Positions 1-8,702 of a stretch of 64,000 nucleotides of DNA are shown here, in pieces. Within the stretch, counting starts at the first letter, position 1; each line of letters starts with the position of its first letter. The DNA is from Bacteroidia bacterium. Its GTDB lineage: Bacteria > Bacteroidota > Bacteroidia > B-17B0 > Aurantibacillaceae. The stretch is from contig JAEUTP010000002.1 of NCBI GenBank assembly GCA_016787705.1, positions 62,001 to 126,000 on the forward strand, given 5' to 3'. The position numbers and the translations under genes are program-made. A model generated the notes under the pieces. That model was given only the letters and a program-made list of their open reading frames with translations, was not told the DNA's origin and did not search any database.

Positions 1-1
1 T

Positions 2-457
2 AGCTTAAAAAACAAGATTATCGCGGCAAACGGTTCGGTACAAAACATTGCAGAAATTCCTGCAAACATAAAAGAGCTTTACAAAACAGTTTGGGAAATT
101 AAACAACGTACTATTATTGATATGGCTGCCGATCGTGGTGCTTATATCGATCAGTCACAATCGTTGAACTTATTTATCCAGGATGCTAATTTTGCTAAGA
201 TGAGCTCAGCTCACTTCTACGCTTGGAAAAAAGGCTTAAAAACAGGTATGTATTACTTACGTACTAAAGCCGCAGCCGATGCTATTAAGTTTACGGTAGA
301 CCAGGATGCATTGCAAAAACCTGCTTTGATCTTAGGTAATGAAGACCAATTGTTGGTAGACAGAGGACAATCACACGTATTGACCTTTGAAGAACAACAA
401 GCACAATTATCTTGCTCGTTAGATAACCCGGAGAATTGCGAAGCTTGCGGTAGCTAA
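2..457 (+). CDS. nrdA: ribonucleoside-diphosphate reductase large subunit, C-terminal part
   Basis: The 5' end lies outside the window; the reading frame is open from base 2. The enzyme reduces ribonucleoside diphosphates to deoxyribonucleotides in the cytoplasm. The fragment carries the class I R1 signature around [19 protein letters not shown] and the pair of tyrosines in GMYYLRT that correspond to the radical-transfer tyrosines of R1. It ends in CEACGS, the C-terminal redox-active cysteine pair reloaded by thioredoxin or glutaredoxin. An independent start at the internal ATG (122) is not credible because homology continues upstream of it. A clear terminator follows. The family assignment is firm; the gene symbol follows the class Ia convention. 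Confidence 0.93.
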   Translation, partial: SLKNKIIAANGSVQNIAEIPANIKELYKTVWEIKQRTIIDMAADRGAYIDQSQSLNLFIQDANFAKMSSAHFYAWKKGLKTGMYYLRTKAAADAIKFTVDQDALQKPALILGNEDQLLVDRGQSHVLTFEEQQAQLSCSLDNPENCEACGS

Positions 458-461
458 AACT

Positions 462-521
462 CGGCCACTGAGCCTGTCGAAGGGAGCCGCGACAATGTGG
501 TTTCGACAAGCTCAACCACCG
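462..521. repeat. dispersed palindromic repeat (TGAGCCTGTCGAA type)
   Basis: Imperfect inverted repeat: left arm 462-481 contains TGAGCCTGTCGAA and right arm 501-521 contains TTCGACAAGCTCA. Elements of this type (CTTCGACAGGCTCAG) are common between Bacteroidota genes. It sits between the nrdA stop codon and the nrdA terminator, so it would be transcribed as a stem-loop in the 3' UTR. Confidence 0.7.
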
Positions 522-550
522 GATAAAAAATAAAAAACTAATTAAATATT

Positions 551-585
551 AAAGGCCTCTCTAAGAAATTTGAGAGGCTTTTTTT
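551..585 (+). terminator. rho-independent terminator of nrdA
   Basis: Stem GCCTCTC (555-561) / GAGAGGC (572-578) with a 10-base loop, followed by seven T residues (579-585). Confidence 0.85.
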
Positions 586-609
586 GGCGGGTAATAACAC
601 ATAAGTAAC

Positions 610-3192
610 ATGAATGATTTAAGAGGTTCACAATGGAGAAAGTGGGATTTACATTTTCATACGCCTTCATCCTATGATTATAAAGGAAAAGATATAAGCA
701 ATGAGCAAATAGTCAAAACACTAATTAAGAATCAAATTTCCGTAATTGCGATTACAGATCATCATTTTATTGATGTGCAAAGAATTAATGAACTAAAAGC
801 CATAGGTTCAAAGTCAAATTTAACTGTGCTTCCAGGAATAGAATTCTTATCAGAAACAAAAGGCAGAGAACCAATTCATTTCATTGGAATATTTTCAGAG
901 AATTGTAAGCTAGATTACATTTGGGGTCAAATTGAAAATAAAACAGCCATCAACAAAATAAAAGGTGAAGGAAAAAAAACAAATGAGGTATACTGTAATT
1001 TAACTGAAACAATAGAATTAGTAAAACAACTTGGTGGGATAATTTCAATACATGCAGGTGAAAAAAGTAATAGTATCGAAAATATTACAAATTCACTGCC
1101 ACATTCAATAGCACAAAAAACAGATATTGCATCGATTATTGACATATATGAATTAGGCAAAGAAAGTGATCAAGAAGGTTATTCAGAAATTGTTTTCCCA
1201 GCAATCAAAAAGACTATCCCAATGATAATCTGTTCAGACAATCATGATATTAATAGTTACCAATTAAAACAAAATTGCTGGATTAAAGCAGACCCTACTT
1301 TTGAAGGCCTTAAACAAATAATATATGAACCAGAGCAAAGAGTTTATATTGGCGTGGATCCTTTAGTTAAAAACAAAAAACTAAGAATTGATAGTTTTTC
1401 GATAATAAATTCTTCGCAGTTTCAACTTGAAAACCAAGAAATTTTTTTGAATAACAATATGGTTTCAATAATTGGAGGAAGGGGTTCTGGGAAATCTGCA
1501 TTTCTTGAAACTTTAACCTTTTGTTTTGGGAAAAATAAAAAGCCGTTCAATTGGAGTGATTCAGATAATGAAACTTTAAATGTCAATGGTGATTATATAC
1601 ATTATTTAAAAAAAAGTGGGGCTAACGCCACTTTGATGATTAAGTATAGAGATTTAGACAATAACAAATTAACTCCTTATACAAGAGAAATTCAAGACGA
1701 CACTGACAACTATTGTGATTTTCTGTTAATTTATTTGGGTCAAAATCAAATTGAACAATTTTCAAATAGTTCAACTAAAATTCATGACCTTGCATATGAA
1801 GCTGTTTTAAAAAATTCCGGGCTAGCAGATGAAATAATCAGCGTCCAAACTCAAATAAAAGCGTATGAAGCAGAATTAATAGGTCTCACAAAAGAAATTG
1901 AATCATCAAGATTACAATTATTATCGTACAATATTGATAAAGTAAAAGTAGAAAAGGTTAGATTAGAAAAAGAAATTGCGCTTTTATCTTCGGAAGAAAC
2001 AAAGTTTATACTTGAAAAACTAGGGAAAAGTCGTTTAAAAAAAGATAGTTATAACAAAGCTATTACATTAACTGAAAAAATTATTACCGATTTAAAAAGA
2101 ATAAATGAAGATTATTCAAAAAAAATAACTGAATTGAATGAAATTCTACCAACAATTGACATTGCAGATACCTTAAGTTTTGATTTTACAAATGCAATTA
2201 GTAGTTCTGAAAGTATTATTGAAAAATTAAATAATACAAATATTCTTGAAGAACACGAGAGAAACATAATAGAGGCAGAAGAGCAACTTGAAGGAAAAAC
2301 AGAAATATCTGCTACATATTTTGATGCTTTAAAATCAAGAATAGATGAAATTGACAAAATTATAATAAGTTATAAAAAAGAAGAAGAATATTTACAGCTA
2401 AATATAAAAGAACGCTATGAACAAATAGAGAGTTTTGAAGAGTTATTTAATGACTTGCATGAGTTGTATTCTGATGCGACTGAAATATTCAAAAACAGCA
2501 ATTCAGAAATACTTAAGTCTTTAAAACTAGAATCTAATATACATTTTGATACTAATGATTTAATAACTGATTTATTTGCAAAAGTAGATAAACGAAAAAT
2601 AAAGGATATTAATAAATTTAAAACTGAAATTCTAAAAATTAATACAAGCACACAACAAAGCTATTCTAATTGGTTAAAACAATTTGAATTAAATGGCGAA
2701 AATTTTAATTACTTCATTGAAGGCCAAAAAACATTTGAAGAAATCGCATATAAAAATTATTTTGCTCTTGATACAAAGATTTCTTATGAAGTAGAAGCAA
2801 ATAATTTTAGAACTTTAACTAACCTTTCATTAGAACAAAAAGGGACAGTTCTTTTAAAATTATTTTTAAGTTTGGGTAATAATTGTCCGATTATTATTGA
2901 CCAACCTGAGGACCATCTAGATAATCACTTTATCTATTCTGATCTAGTTTCTACATTAAAAAAAGCCAAAGAAAAAAGGCAAGTAATACTTGTAACTCAT
3001 GATGCAAATATTGTAGTAAACGGAGATTCCGAACAGGTTATAGTCGCTGAGTATAAAAACAATAATATAAACTACTCTCTTTCAGGTTCAATAGAAAATC
3101 CAGCAGTAAAAGAAGCTATGACAAAAATATTAGAAGGTGGTAATGAAGCTTTTGTTAAAAGAGAAAATAAATATCAAATTAAAGCTAAATAA
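610..3192 (+). CDS. PHP-domain phosphoesterase fused to SMC/ABC-type ATPase (TrlF-like)
   Basis: An 860-residue fusion. Residues 1-250 form a PHP metal-dependent phosphoesterase: HFHT (15-18), TDHH (49-52), PGIE (75-78), IHAGE near 147-151 and SDNHD (209-213) supply the expected metal-binding His/Asp/Glu set. Residues 255-860 form an SMC/RecN-like ATPase: Walker A GGRGSGKS (289-296), a long coiled-coil-rich middle (about 400-700), signature LSLEQKG (about 738), Walker B IIIDQPED (D764) and switch His in VTHDAN (H797). The tail LEGGNEAFVKRENKY is typical of the TrlF-like family, which comparative genomics has linked to RNA damage/repair and conflict systems. Substrate is unknown; an ATP-gated nuclease or phosphoesterase acting on tRNA or phage nucleic acid is an inference. 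The gene is more AT-rich than its neighbours, stands alone, and is flanked by repeats and decayed ORFs, as expected for transferred DNA. Confidence 0.85.
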   Translation: MNDLRGSQWRKWDLHFHTPSSYDYKGKDISNEQIVKTLIKNQISVIAITDHHFIDVQRINELKAIGSKSNLTVLPGIEFLSETKGREPIHFIGIFSENCKLDYIWGQIENKTAINKIKGEGKKTNEVYCNLTETIELVKQLGGIISIHAGEKSNSIENITNSLPHSIAQKTDIASIIDIYELGKESDQEGYSEIVFPAIKKTIPMIICSDNHDINSYQLKQNCWIKADPTFEGLKQIIYEPEQRVYIGVDPLVKNKKLRIDSFSIINSSQFQLENQEIFLNNNMVSIIGGRGSGKSAFLETLTFCFGKNKKPFNWSDSDNETLNVNGDYIHYLKKSGANATLMIKYRDLDNNKLTPYTREIQDDTDNYCDFLLIYLGQNQIEQFSNSSTKIHDLAYEAVLKNSGLADEIISVQTQIKAYEAELIGLTKEIESSRLQLLSYNIDKVKVEKVRLEKEIALLSSEETKFILEKLGKSRLKKDSYNKAITLTEKIITDLKRINEDYSKKITELNEILPTIDIADTLSFDFTNAISSSESIIEKLNNTNILEEHERNIIEAEEQLEGKTEISATYFDALKSRIDEIDKIIISYKKEEEYLQLNIKERYEQIESFEELFNDLHELYSDATEIFKNSNSEILKSLKLESNIHFDTNDLITDLFAKVDKRKIKDINKFKTEILKINTSTQQSYSNWLKQFELNGENFNYFIEGQKTFEEIAYKNYFALDTKISYEVEANNFRTLTNLSLEQKGTVLLKLFLSLGNNCPIIIDQPEDHLDNHFIYSDLVSTLKKAKEKRQVILVTHDANIVVNGDSEQVIVAEYKNNNINYSLSGSIENPAVKEAMTKILEGGNEAFVKRENKYQIKAK

Positions 3193-3443
3193 TTCTACCT
3201 CGCTCCGCAGTATTACAAATCCTGCGTTTTTTATTTCACATCAAATCTTTACCTTCACACAATATACCGCAACATTGCCTTCATCATCATCACCATTATT
3301 TTTGCCTGCATAGGTGTTGTGGGTATGCTTATGAAAATTATGCAAGGCCTTTTGGTAATTTATTTTTTTACGCCGGCTTTATTGGTATGGTGCTTGCCCC
3401 TGCCCTGTTATGGTTTTTGCGATTGAGGGATGAGAAGAAATAA
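3193..3443 (+). pseudogene. decayed membrane-protein remnant (5' end missing, one frameshift)
   Basis: The frame of the preceding gene stays open after its stop codon and from about 3268 encodes a hydrophobic stretch (NIAFIIITIIFACIGVVGML). At the T-run 3363-3369 it must shift by -1 to continue as FYAGFIGMVLAPALLWFLRL and stop at 3441-3443. The joined product has about three membrane helices and a charged end RLRDEKK, but no in-frame start codon before the first helix. I read this as the tail of a native gene cut by insertion of the PHP-ATPase gene and then frameshifted. Family not recognised; coding origin is an inference from hydrophobicity and frame continuity. Confidence 0.4.
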
Positions 3444-3444
3444 A

Positions 3445-3581
3445 CTCCTCCCCCGTCGCTAACGCGACACCCCCTCTAAGAGGGGGATACTCACCTTGTG
3501 TGCTTACGCGTTAGCACATCAACCCTTAGGCACACAGTATCCCCCTCTGCGAGGGGGTGGCTGAAAGCCGGGGGAGGAAAA
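3445..3581. repeat. 137-bp inverted-repeat element (CTCCTCCCCCG termini)
   Basis: The ends CTCCTCCCCCG and CGGGGGAGGA are inverted. Inside them, ACCCCCTC..GAGGGGGATACT (3469-3491) pairs with AGTATCCCCCTC..GAGGGGGTGG (3537-3560). A second small palindrome around ACGCGT lies in the centre (3501-3516). There is no coding potential. The GC-rich arms contrast sharply with the AT-rich surroundings. Confidence 0.7.
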
Positions 3582-3914
3582 GATAAACAGGTGTCCAGGG
3601 TGCGGAGAGGTTTTGCGAGTTAGAAAGATGGTATCACAACTATAGTATACACTTGGCATTACTTTACCAATACTCCATAGTTGTTTTATAATATAGGGGT
3701 ATATTATATATACATAAAATACACATAATATATAGATAATATATAAAAATAGTATCAAATTGGTCTTGACTTTTTTCTATTTGTCATTTAAGATCGCTTT
3801 AACCCGTACGCGCGGTCCCAATAGCTATCGGGATGTAATCCCTGCGCCTGTTTTAAGCATTACTACAATCCATAGCCATCAACCTTTATTTTTTCTTTTA
3901 ATTTCATTCTCGCA
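3582..3914. other. gene-free, partly extremely AT-rich spacer
   Basis: No gene seen. Bases about 3690-3765 are almost entirely A/T with many TATA steps. An 18-bp near-palindrome TCCCAATAGCTATCGGGA lies at 3816-3833. Any promoter for the ORF6N gene must be in this stretch, but I see no strong box. Confidence 0.5.
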
Positions 3915-4514
3915 ATGAAAGAAAATAACTTAACACTACCCGATGAAATAGTAATGAATAAGATCTATTTTATCCGCAACCAAAAAGTAATGTTAGATAG
4001 AGATCTGGCAGAACTTTACCAGGTAGATACAAAAAGGCCGAAAGAAGCTGTAAGACGAAATATTGAAAGGTTCCCTGAAGATTTTATGTTTGAGATGACA
4101 GAACAAGAACTTCAAAATTGGAGGTCGCAAATTGCGTCCTCCAATTCAGATAAAATGGGGTTACGGCATTTACCATTCTGTTTCACTGAACAAGGCGTAG
4201 CCATGCTTTCGAGTGTATTGAATAGCAAAAAAGCCATTGAAGTAAACATTCAGATAATCAGGATCTTTACAAAGATCAGGCAAATGCTAATTGATAATAC
4301 CGAATTAAGATTAGAGATCGAAAAAATAAAAAAGAAACTCGATAATCAGGGGAAAAATATGGAAGTGGTCTTTCAATATTTAGATCAATTGTTAGAAAGG
4401 AAAGATGTTTCAAAACACGCAAACAGATCGGCTACAAATTACCTGTCAAAAAATAAACCTCACTTCAACACAATTTTAATTCGCTCTTTTTTCACCTTGG
4501 TCCTTATAAGGTAA
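3915..4514 (+). CDS. ORF6N-domain DNA-binding protein with frameshifted C-terminus
   Basis: Residues about 10-95 match the ORF6N domain (IYFIRNQKVMLDRDLAELY, then VRRNIERFPEDFMF and GLRHLPFCFTEQGVAMLSSVL), a phage- and mobile-element-associated DNA-binding module related to KilA-N. Residues about 135-170 are a predicted coiled coil. The usual end of the family, of the form RKQIGYKLPVKK, is present in the -1 frame at about 4418-4456 (stop TAA 4454-4456). The annotated frame instead runs on to 4514 and overlaps the convergent gene. Loss of one base in the A/T runs near 4408-4415 explains this, so the original gene ended at 4456, four bases before its neighbour. Function is probably preserved because only the last dozen residues change. 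A sequencing error in a homopolymer is possible. Confidence 0.8.
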   Translation: MKENNLTLPDEIVMNKIYFIRNQKVMLDRDLAELYQVDTKRPKEAVRRNIERFPEDFMFEMTEQELQNWRSQIASSNSDKMGLRHLPFCFTEQGVAMLSSVLNSKKAIEVNIQIIRIFTKIRQMLIDNTELRLEIEKIKKKLDNQGKNMEVVFQYLDQLLERKDVSKHANRSATNYLSKNKPHFNTILIRSFFTLVLIR

Positions 4515-5116
4515 TGTTCTACCTTTTTCATTTTCATAATTCCCATGCGCGAATGTTGTGTTTCGTCTTCTTTATTTTCTATAATGGAGTAAATATAAAT
4601 TTGTGTGATATTTTTTACCAGAAATTTATTTAAATAATAATTTATTAAAATACGATCGTCTTTTGAAAGTGTTATAAAAGCCGATTTTATATACATACTA
4701 TCACTCTCAATTGCTTTTACCTGTGCCTTGCCTTTATGAAAGAACACCACTTTAATAAATTTATCGGCTTGCGTAGTATCTGATAATAATTCGGCCAAAT
4801 GTGTTTCATTTACCGGTTCTTTTGATGGATCGGCATTACGGCCTTTTCGTTTACGTTGTTTGGCACTAGCTTTTGCAATAAAAATGTTTACTTTTTGTTT
4901 AATGCCCCTCTTCCCTCCTGCCGGTGGCTTTTGAAACGACCATGCTGCTTTAACACAATCTTTTTTAAAACAAATAAACGGAAAGCCCGCGTGAATGGCG
5001 CAGGATGAAAACAGTGTTGCTGTTAAAACAATTAAAAACAGTTTATAGAAATAGCGTGGCACACTTATTAGATTATATTTAAAGGTAACGAAAAACCTTA
5101 TCTGTTTATTATACAT
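4460..5116 (-). CDS. lipoprotein with weak OmpA-like C-terminus
   Basis: 218 residues. A hydrophobic segment (LFLIVLTATLFSSC, about 26-39) ends in a lipobox cysteine, so the mature protein should be lipidated. The ATG chosen leaves about 25 residues before the hydrophobic core, long for a signal peptide, so a later non-ATG start is possible. The middle (about 70-100) is strongly basic. The last 65 residues (SRMGIMKMKKVEHYLIRTKVKKERI) resemble the second half of an OmpA-like peptidoglycan-binding domain, but the match is weak. It is divergent from the TPR gene that starts 47 bp away. Function unknown. Confidence 0.6.
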   Translation of the reverse strand: MYNKQIRFFVTFKYNLISVPRYFYKLFLIVLTATLFSSCAIHAGFPFICFKKDCVKAAWSFQKPPAGGKRGIKQKVNIFIAKASAKQRKRKGRNADPSKEPVNETHLAELLSDTTQADKFIKVVFFHKGKAQVKAIESDSMYIKSAFITLSKDDRILINYYLNKFLVKNITQIYIYSIIENKEDETQHSRMGIMKMKKVEHYLIRTKVKKERIKIVLK

Positions 5117-5163
5117 TACATCTCAAATCGAAATCCTTTAGTAACAAAGCCTTCAGAGCCTGT

Positions 5164-6873
5164 TTGCACAAACAAAAAACATCAGTATCTTTAAACATCC
5201 TGAAAATTAAAGCTAAATATCTTTTATCGTTTATCGTGAGTCTTTTGTCATTTATTAATAATGCACAAAATATCGATTCGTTAAAGCTGGAATTAAAAAA
5301 ACCGGTAAATGACACTACTAAACTTAATACGCTATTTATTTTAATTGAGAGTATTGAAGATGAGGAAGTATGGACGCTTTATAATGATACTGCATTAACC
5401 CTGGCTGAAAAATTATCTAAAAACTCAAACCCAAAAATTGCATTAAGGGGTAAAAAAGGAATTGCCGCTGCATTTAATTCTAAGGGCTTTTTTTACAGCG
5501 ATATTGGCAGTGTTGAAAAAGCTTTAGAGTGTTACCAGAAAAGCTTAAAAATATCGGAAGAAATAAATGATCTTGAAGAGGTAGCTTTTACATTTAATAA
5601 CATAGGCGGCCTTTATGCTGAACATGGAAATGCAAAAAAAGCGTTTTATTATTTTGAACAAAGCATAGCCACCTGGGAAAAAACAAGCAACAAAAATGGT
5701 CTTGCCATTGGCCTTAACAGCATAGCCAGCTTATACATAAACCAGGGCGATATTTCTAACGGGATAAAATGCTACAAAAGAAGTTTAAAGATCTCTGAAG
5801 AAATAAATGATAAGTTAGGAATAGTAAGATGCTTAAATAATCTGGCTTATACCTATCAGGATGTTGGAGATATTCAAACCAGCCTGGAGCTTTACAGTAA
5901 ATGTTTAAAACTTAGCGAAGAAATAAATGATAAAAGAGGGATGGCTTTTGCAATTACCAACATCGCTTCAATATATAAGAACAATGGTGATATAAATAAA
6001 GCGTTAGATTACTATAACAAAAGTCTTTTCCTGCTAAAACAGATCGGCAACAGAAAAGGAATTGCAATTGCCTTACATAATATTGGCAACATATATTATT
6101 TACAAGAAAAGTTGGACCAGGCTTTAGATCAATATTTGCAAAGTTTAAAATTAAGAGAAGAAATAGATGATAAAGAAGGGATTCCGGAATCAATTGGATC
6201 GATTGGAAATATTTATATAAAGAAAGGCGAGTTAACAAAAGCCATGGACTTTTACAAAAGAGGTTTAGGAATTGCTAAAACTATTGGACAAAAAGATGTA
6301 GTTACTACACTCATGAATAGTGTTAGTAACACTTTTTATTTACAAAAAAAATATGTAATAGCCGGCTCATATGCAGATAGTTCTTTAAGACTGGCAAAAG
6401 AGCTTGGTTTTCCAAAAAGCATAAGAGATGTAGCGTTTACATTAACAAAAATAGATTCGGCCACAGGCAATTTTAAAAGTGCATTTGAGCATTACAAACA
6501 ATATATTATTTACAGAGATAGCCTGGCCAATGAGGGTAATAGAAAAGCAATTATTAAAAACCAGCTAAATTATGAGTTTGAGAAAAAAGAAGCGGTAATA
6601 AAACAACAACAGGAAAAGGAAAAACTAATTGCGGAGGAAAAAGACCGCTTTCAAAAAATTGTTATTGCAGCTGTAATATTTGGTCTTTTGCTGGTTATTG
6701 GATTTGCATTTTTTATTTATCGTTCGTTAAGAACAACACGTCATCAAAAACATATTATTGAGGAAAAGCAAAAAGAGATCCTGGATTCTATACGCTATGC
6801 TAAACGTATACAAACCAGCTTGCTGCCAACAGAAAAATATATAGATAAACATATGCAACAATTAGACAATTAG
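5164..6873 (+). CDS. TPR-repeat membrane signalling protein, ends before phosphatase domain
   Basis: 569 residues: signal segment (LLSFIVSLLSFINNAQ), about eight tetratricopeptide repeats (residues 85-390, each with a G.Y/ALEYY-KSL core), a charged coiled coil, one membrane helix (about 499-521) and a short cytoplasmic stub IIEEKQKEILDSIRYAKRIQTSLLP. In related Bacteroidota proteins this last motif is the linker directly before a SpoIIE-type PP2C domain; here the protein stops 15 residues later. It may act as a periplasmic TPR sensor with a separate output partner. Start is uncertain: the longest frame opens at a TTG, and comparison with the next gene suggests the signal peptide begins about 14 residues later. 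Close tandem paralogue follows after 4 bp. Confidence 0.75.
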   Translation: MHKQKTSVSLNILKIKAKYLLSFIVSLLSFINNAQNIDSLKLELKKPVNDTTKLNTLFILIESIEDEEVWTLYNDTALTLAEKLSKNSNPKIALRGKKGIAAAFNSKGFFYSDIGSVEKALECYQKSLKISEEINDLEEVAFTFNNIGGLYAEHGNAKKAFYYFEQSIATWEKTSNKNGLAIGLNSIASLYINQGDISNGIKCYKRSLKISEEINDKLGIVRCLNNLAYTYQDVGDIQTSLELYSKCLKLSEEINDKRGMAFAITNIASIYKNNGDINKALDYYNKSLFLLKQIGNRKGIAIALHNIGNIYYLQEKLDQALDQYLQSLKLREEIDDKEGIPESIGSIGNIYIKKGELTKAMDFYKRGLGIAKTIGQKDVVTTLMNSVSNTFYLQKKYVIAGSYADSSLRLAKELGFPKSIRDVAFTLTKIDSATGNFKSAFEHYKQYIIYRDSLANEGNRKAIIKNQLNYEFEKKEAVIKQQQEKEKLIAEEKDRFQKIVIAAVIFGLLLVIGFAFFIYRSLRTTRHQKHIIEEKQKEILDSIRYAKRIQTSLLPTEKYIDKHMQQLDN

Positions 6874-6877
6874 TTAA

Positions 6878-8464
6878 TTGACAATGAAGATCACTTTTAA
6901 ATATGTTTTATCATTTATCTTATGTCATTTATCATTTATCCTACTCTCTCAAAACATTAGTGATGAACAAAGTCAAACCTTCGATTCTTTAAAGTTAATT
7001 CTTAAAACAACAAAAAGCGATACTATTAAATTAAATACATTGGTGCAGTTAAGCGATGTGTGCAAAACCCCGGATATTTTAAACTATGCACAACCCGCAA
7101 TTGAACTGGCAGATAAGATCTTAAAAGAAAATAATGCATTAATTCTACCATCAAATATCTTGATAAAAAAAGCGGCCGCTTTAAACAATATTGGCTATTA
7201 CAATAATTCAGAAGGTAAGCCCGATAAAGCGTTAGAGTACTATGAAAAAAGCTTGCATGTTTATGAACAAAGCGGCAATACCGAAGGCGTTGCCGGTGCG
7301 TTAAACAACCTGGGCCTTACCTGCAAAAAAAAAGGAAAAGTAACAGAAGCGCTGCAGTATTACAATCGCAGTTTAAAATTATTTGAAGAAACGCGCGACA
7401 AAAAAAGTGCTGCTACCTGCCTTACCAATATTGGTTCTATTTATCATGAACTCGGAGATATACCTCATGCCCTGAATTGCTATAACAAAAGTTTAAAACT
7501 GAATGAAGAAATAAATAATAAATTAGGAATGGCAACTACATTAAATAACATTGCAGCCATTTACAACGATCAAAAAGAGTTTGATAAAGTTATTGAGAAT
7601 AACCAAAAAAGTTTAAAGCTTTACACAGAAGCCAATGATAAAGATGGCATTGCATTAGCGCTTAATAACATTGGTGTTGCTCACTTTAATAAAGGTAAGT
7701 TAGAAATTGCCCTCAACTTTTACATAAAAAGCTTCAAGATATGGAAGGAGTTAAAAGATGCCAGAAGTGTTGCAGGTGCTTATGAAAGTATGGCCATAGT
7801 TTACAAGCTAACCCATAACTCAGATTCTGCCATGCACTATTTTAAAAAATGTTTAAAGCTACGCCGTAAAATAGATGACAAGGGCGGCATGGTAATTTCA
7901 TTAAATAATATTGGTGGTGTTTACCTTGATCTGAAAGATTGCAAATTGGCTTCTGCCTATTGCGATAGTTCGCTTATGCTTTCAAAGGAATTAGGATTTG
8001 TACGTAACATTGCCAGTGCAGAGCATACATTAGCCAAAATTGATTCAATGTGCAATAACTATTCAGGCGCCTTTGCGCATTACAAGCAATACATTATTTA
8101 CCGCGATAGTTTGTTGAATATTAAAACACGTAAAGCCAGTATTAAAAGCCAGTTAAAATATGAGTTCGAGAAAAAAGAAGCCGTTATAAAAGAGCAACAG
8201 GAAAAAGAAAAAATAGTAGCGCAGGAAAAAGACCGTTTTCAAAAAATTGTTATTGCTGCAGTAATGTTTAGTCTTTTGCTGGTTGTTGGGTTTGCATTTT
8301 TTATTTACCGTTCGCTTAAAACCACACGTTATCAAAAACATATTATTGAGGAAAAGCAAAAAGAAATTTTGGATAGTATTTATTATGCCCGGCGTATTCA
8401 AACCAGTTTATTGCCAACTCAAAAATATCTAGCAAAGTATTTAGATCGCAATGAGAAGTCTTAA
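6878..8464 (+). CDS. tandem paralogue of the TPR membrane signalling protein
   Basis: 528 residues with the same plan as the preceding protein: signal peptide (YVLSFILCHLSFILLSQ), about seven TPRs (residues 95-350), coiled coil, membrane helix (about 458-480) and a stub KEILDSIYYARRIQTSLLPTQKY ending at NEKS. The C-terminal 110 residues are nearly identical to those of the first copy, while the N-terminal 40 residues have diverged. Only four bases separate the genes, so they form an operon made by tandem duplication. No phosphatase or kinase domain follows. The ATG at 6878 is followed by a second ATG at 6884, and either could be used. Confidence 0.75.
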   Translation: MTMKITFKYVLSFILCHLSFILLSQNISDEQSQTFDSLKLILKTTKSDTIKLNTLVQLSDVCKTPDILNYAQPAIELADKILKENNALILPSNILIKKAAALNNIGYYNNSEGKPDKALEYYEKSLHVYEQSGNTEGVAGALNNLGLTCKKKGKVTEALQYYNRSLKLFEETRDKKSAATCLTNIGSIYHELGDIPHALNCYNKSLKLNEEINNKLGMATTLNNIAAIYNDQKEFDKVIENNQKSLKLYTEANDKDGIALALNNIGVAHFNKGKLEIALNFYIKSFKIWKELKDARSVAGAYESMAIVYKLTHNSDSAMHYFKKCLKLRRKIDDKGGMVISLNNIGGVYLDLKDCKLASAYCDSSLMLSKELGFVRNIASAEHTLAKIDSMCNNYSGAFAHYKQYIIYRDSLLNIKTRKASIKSQLKYEFEKKEAVIKEQQEKEKIVAQEKDRFQKIVIAAVMFSLLLVVGFAFFIYRSLKTTRYQKHIIEEKQKEILDSIYYARRIQTSLLPTQKYLAKYLDRNEKS

Positions 8465-8637
8465 TCTCGCCAATTGAAAAACATTTAAACAATAGATCGT
8501 AATCCATAAACCAGGCTCGTTTTGTAAATTGCCAATGGCTGTTCAAAAAAACTAAAAAATTTAGATTTTTACTTTATTGTGTTTACAAGGCTTACAGGCA
8601 TTAATTCAAAGTGTAACTTGCTCATAACCAAATGCAA

Positions 8638-8668
8638 TTTGCTAATTTCATATTTTATCGTAATTTTG
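8638..8668 (+). promoter_or_regulatory. promoter of the tandem T9SS genes
   Basis: TTTG (8638-8641), 19-base spacer, TAATTTTG (8661-8668): an exact match to the Bacteroidota -33/-7 consensus, 34 bases before the ATG at 8703. Confidence 0.7.
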
Positions 8669-8702
8669 ATACGCCTTTCAAAATCATATAATTACATAAA
8701 AA

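Noticed and set aside
3519..3758. 79-residue minus-strand frame
   Set aside because: Formed by the inverted-repeat element and the AT-rich spacer; no coding character.
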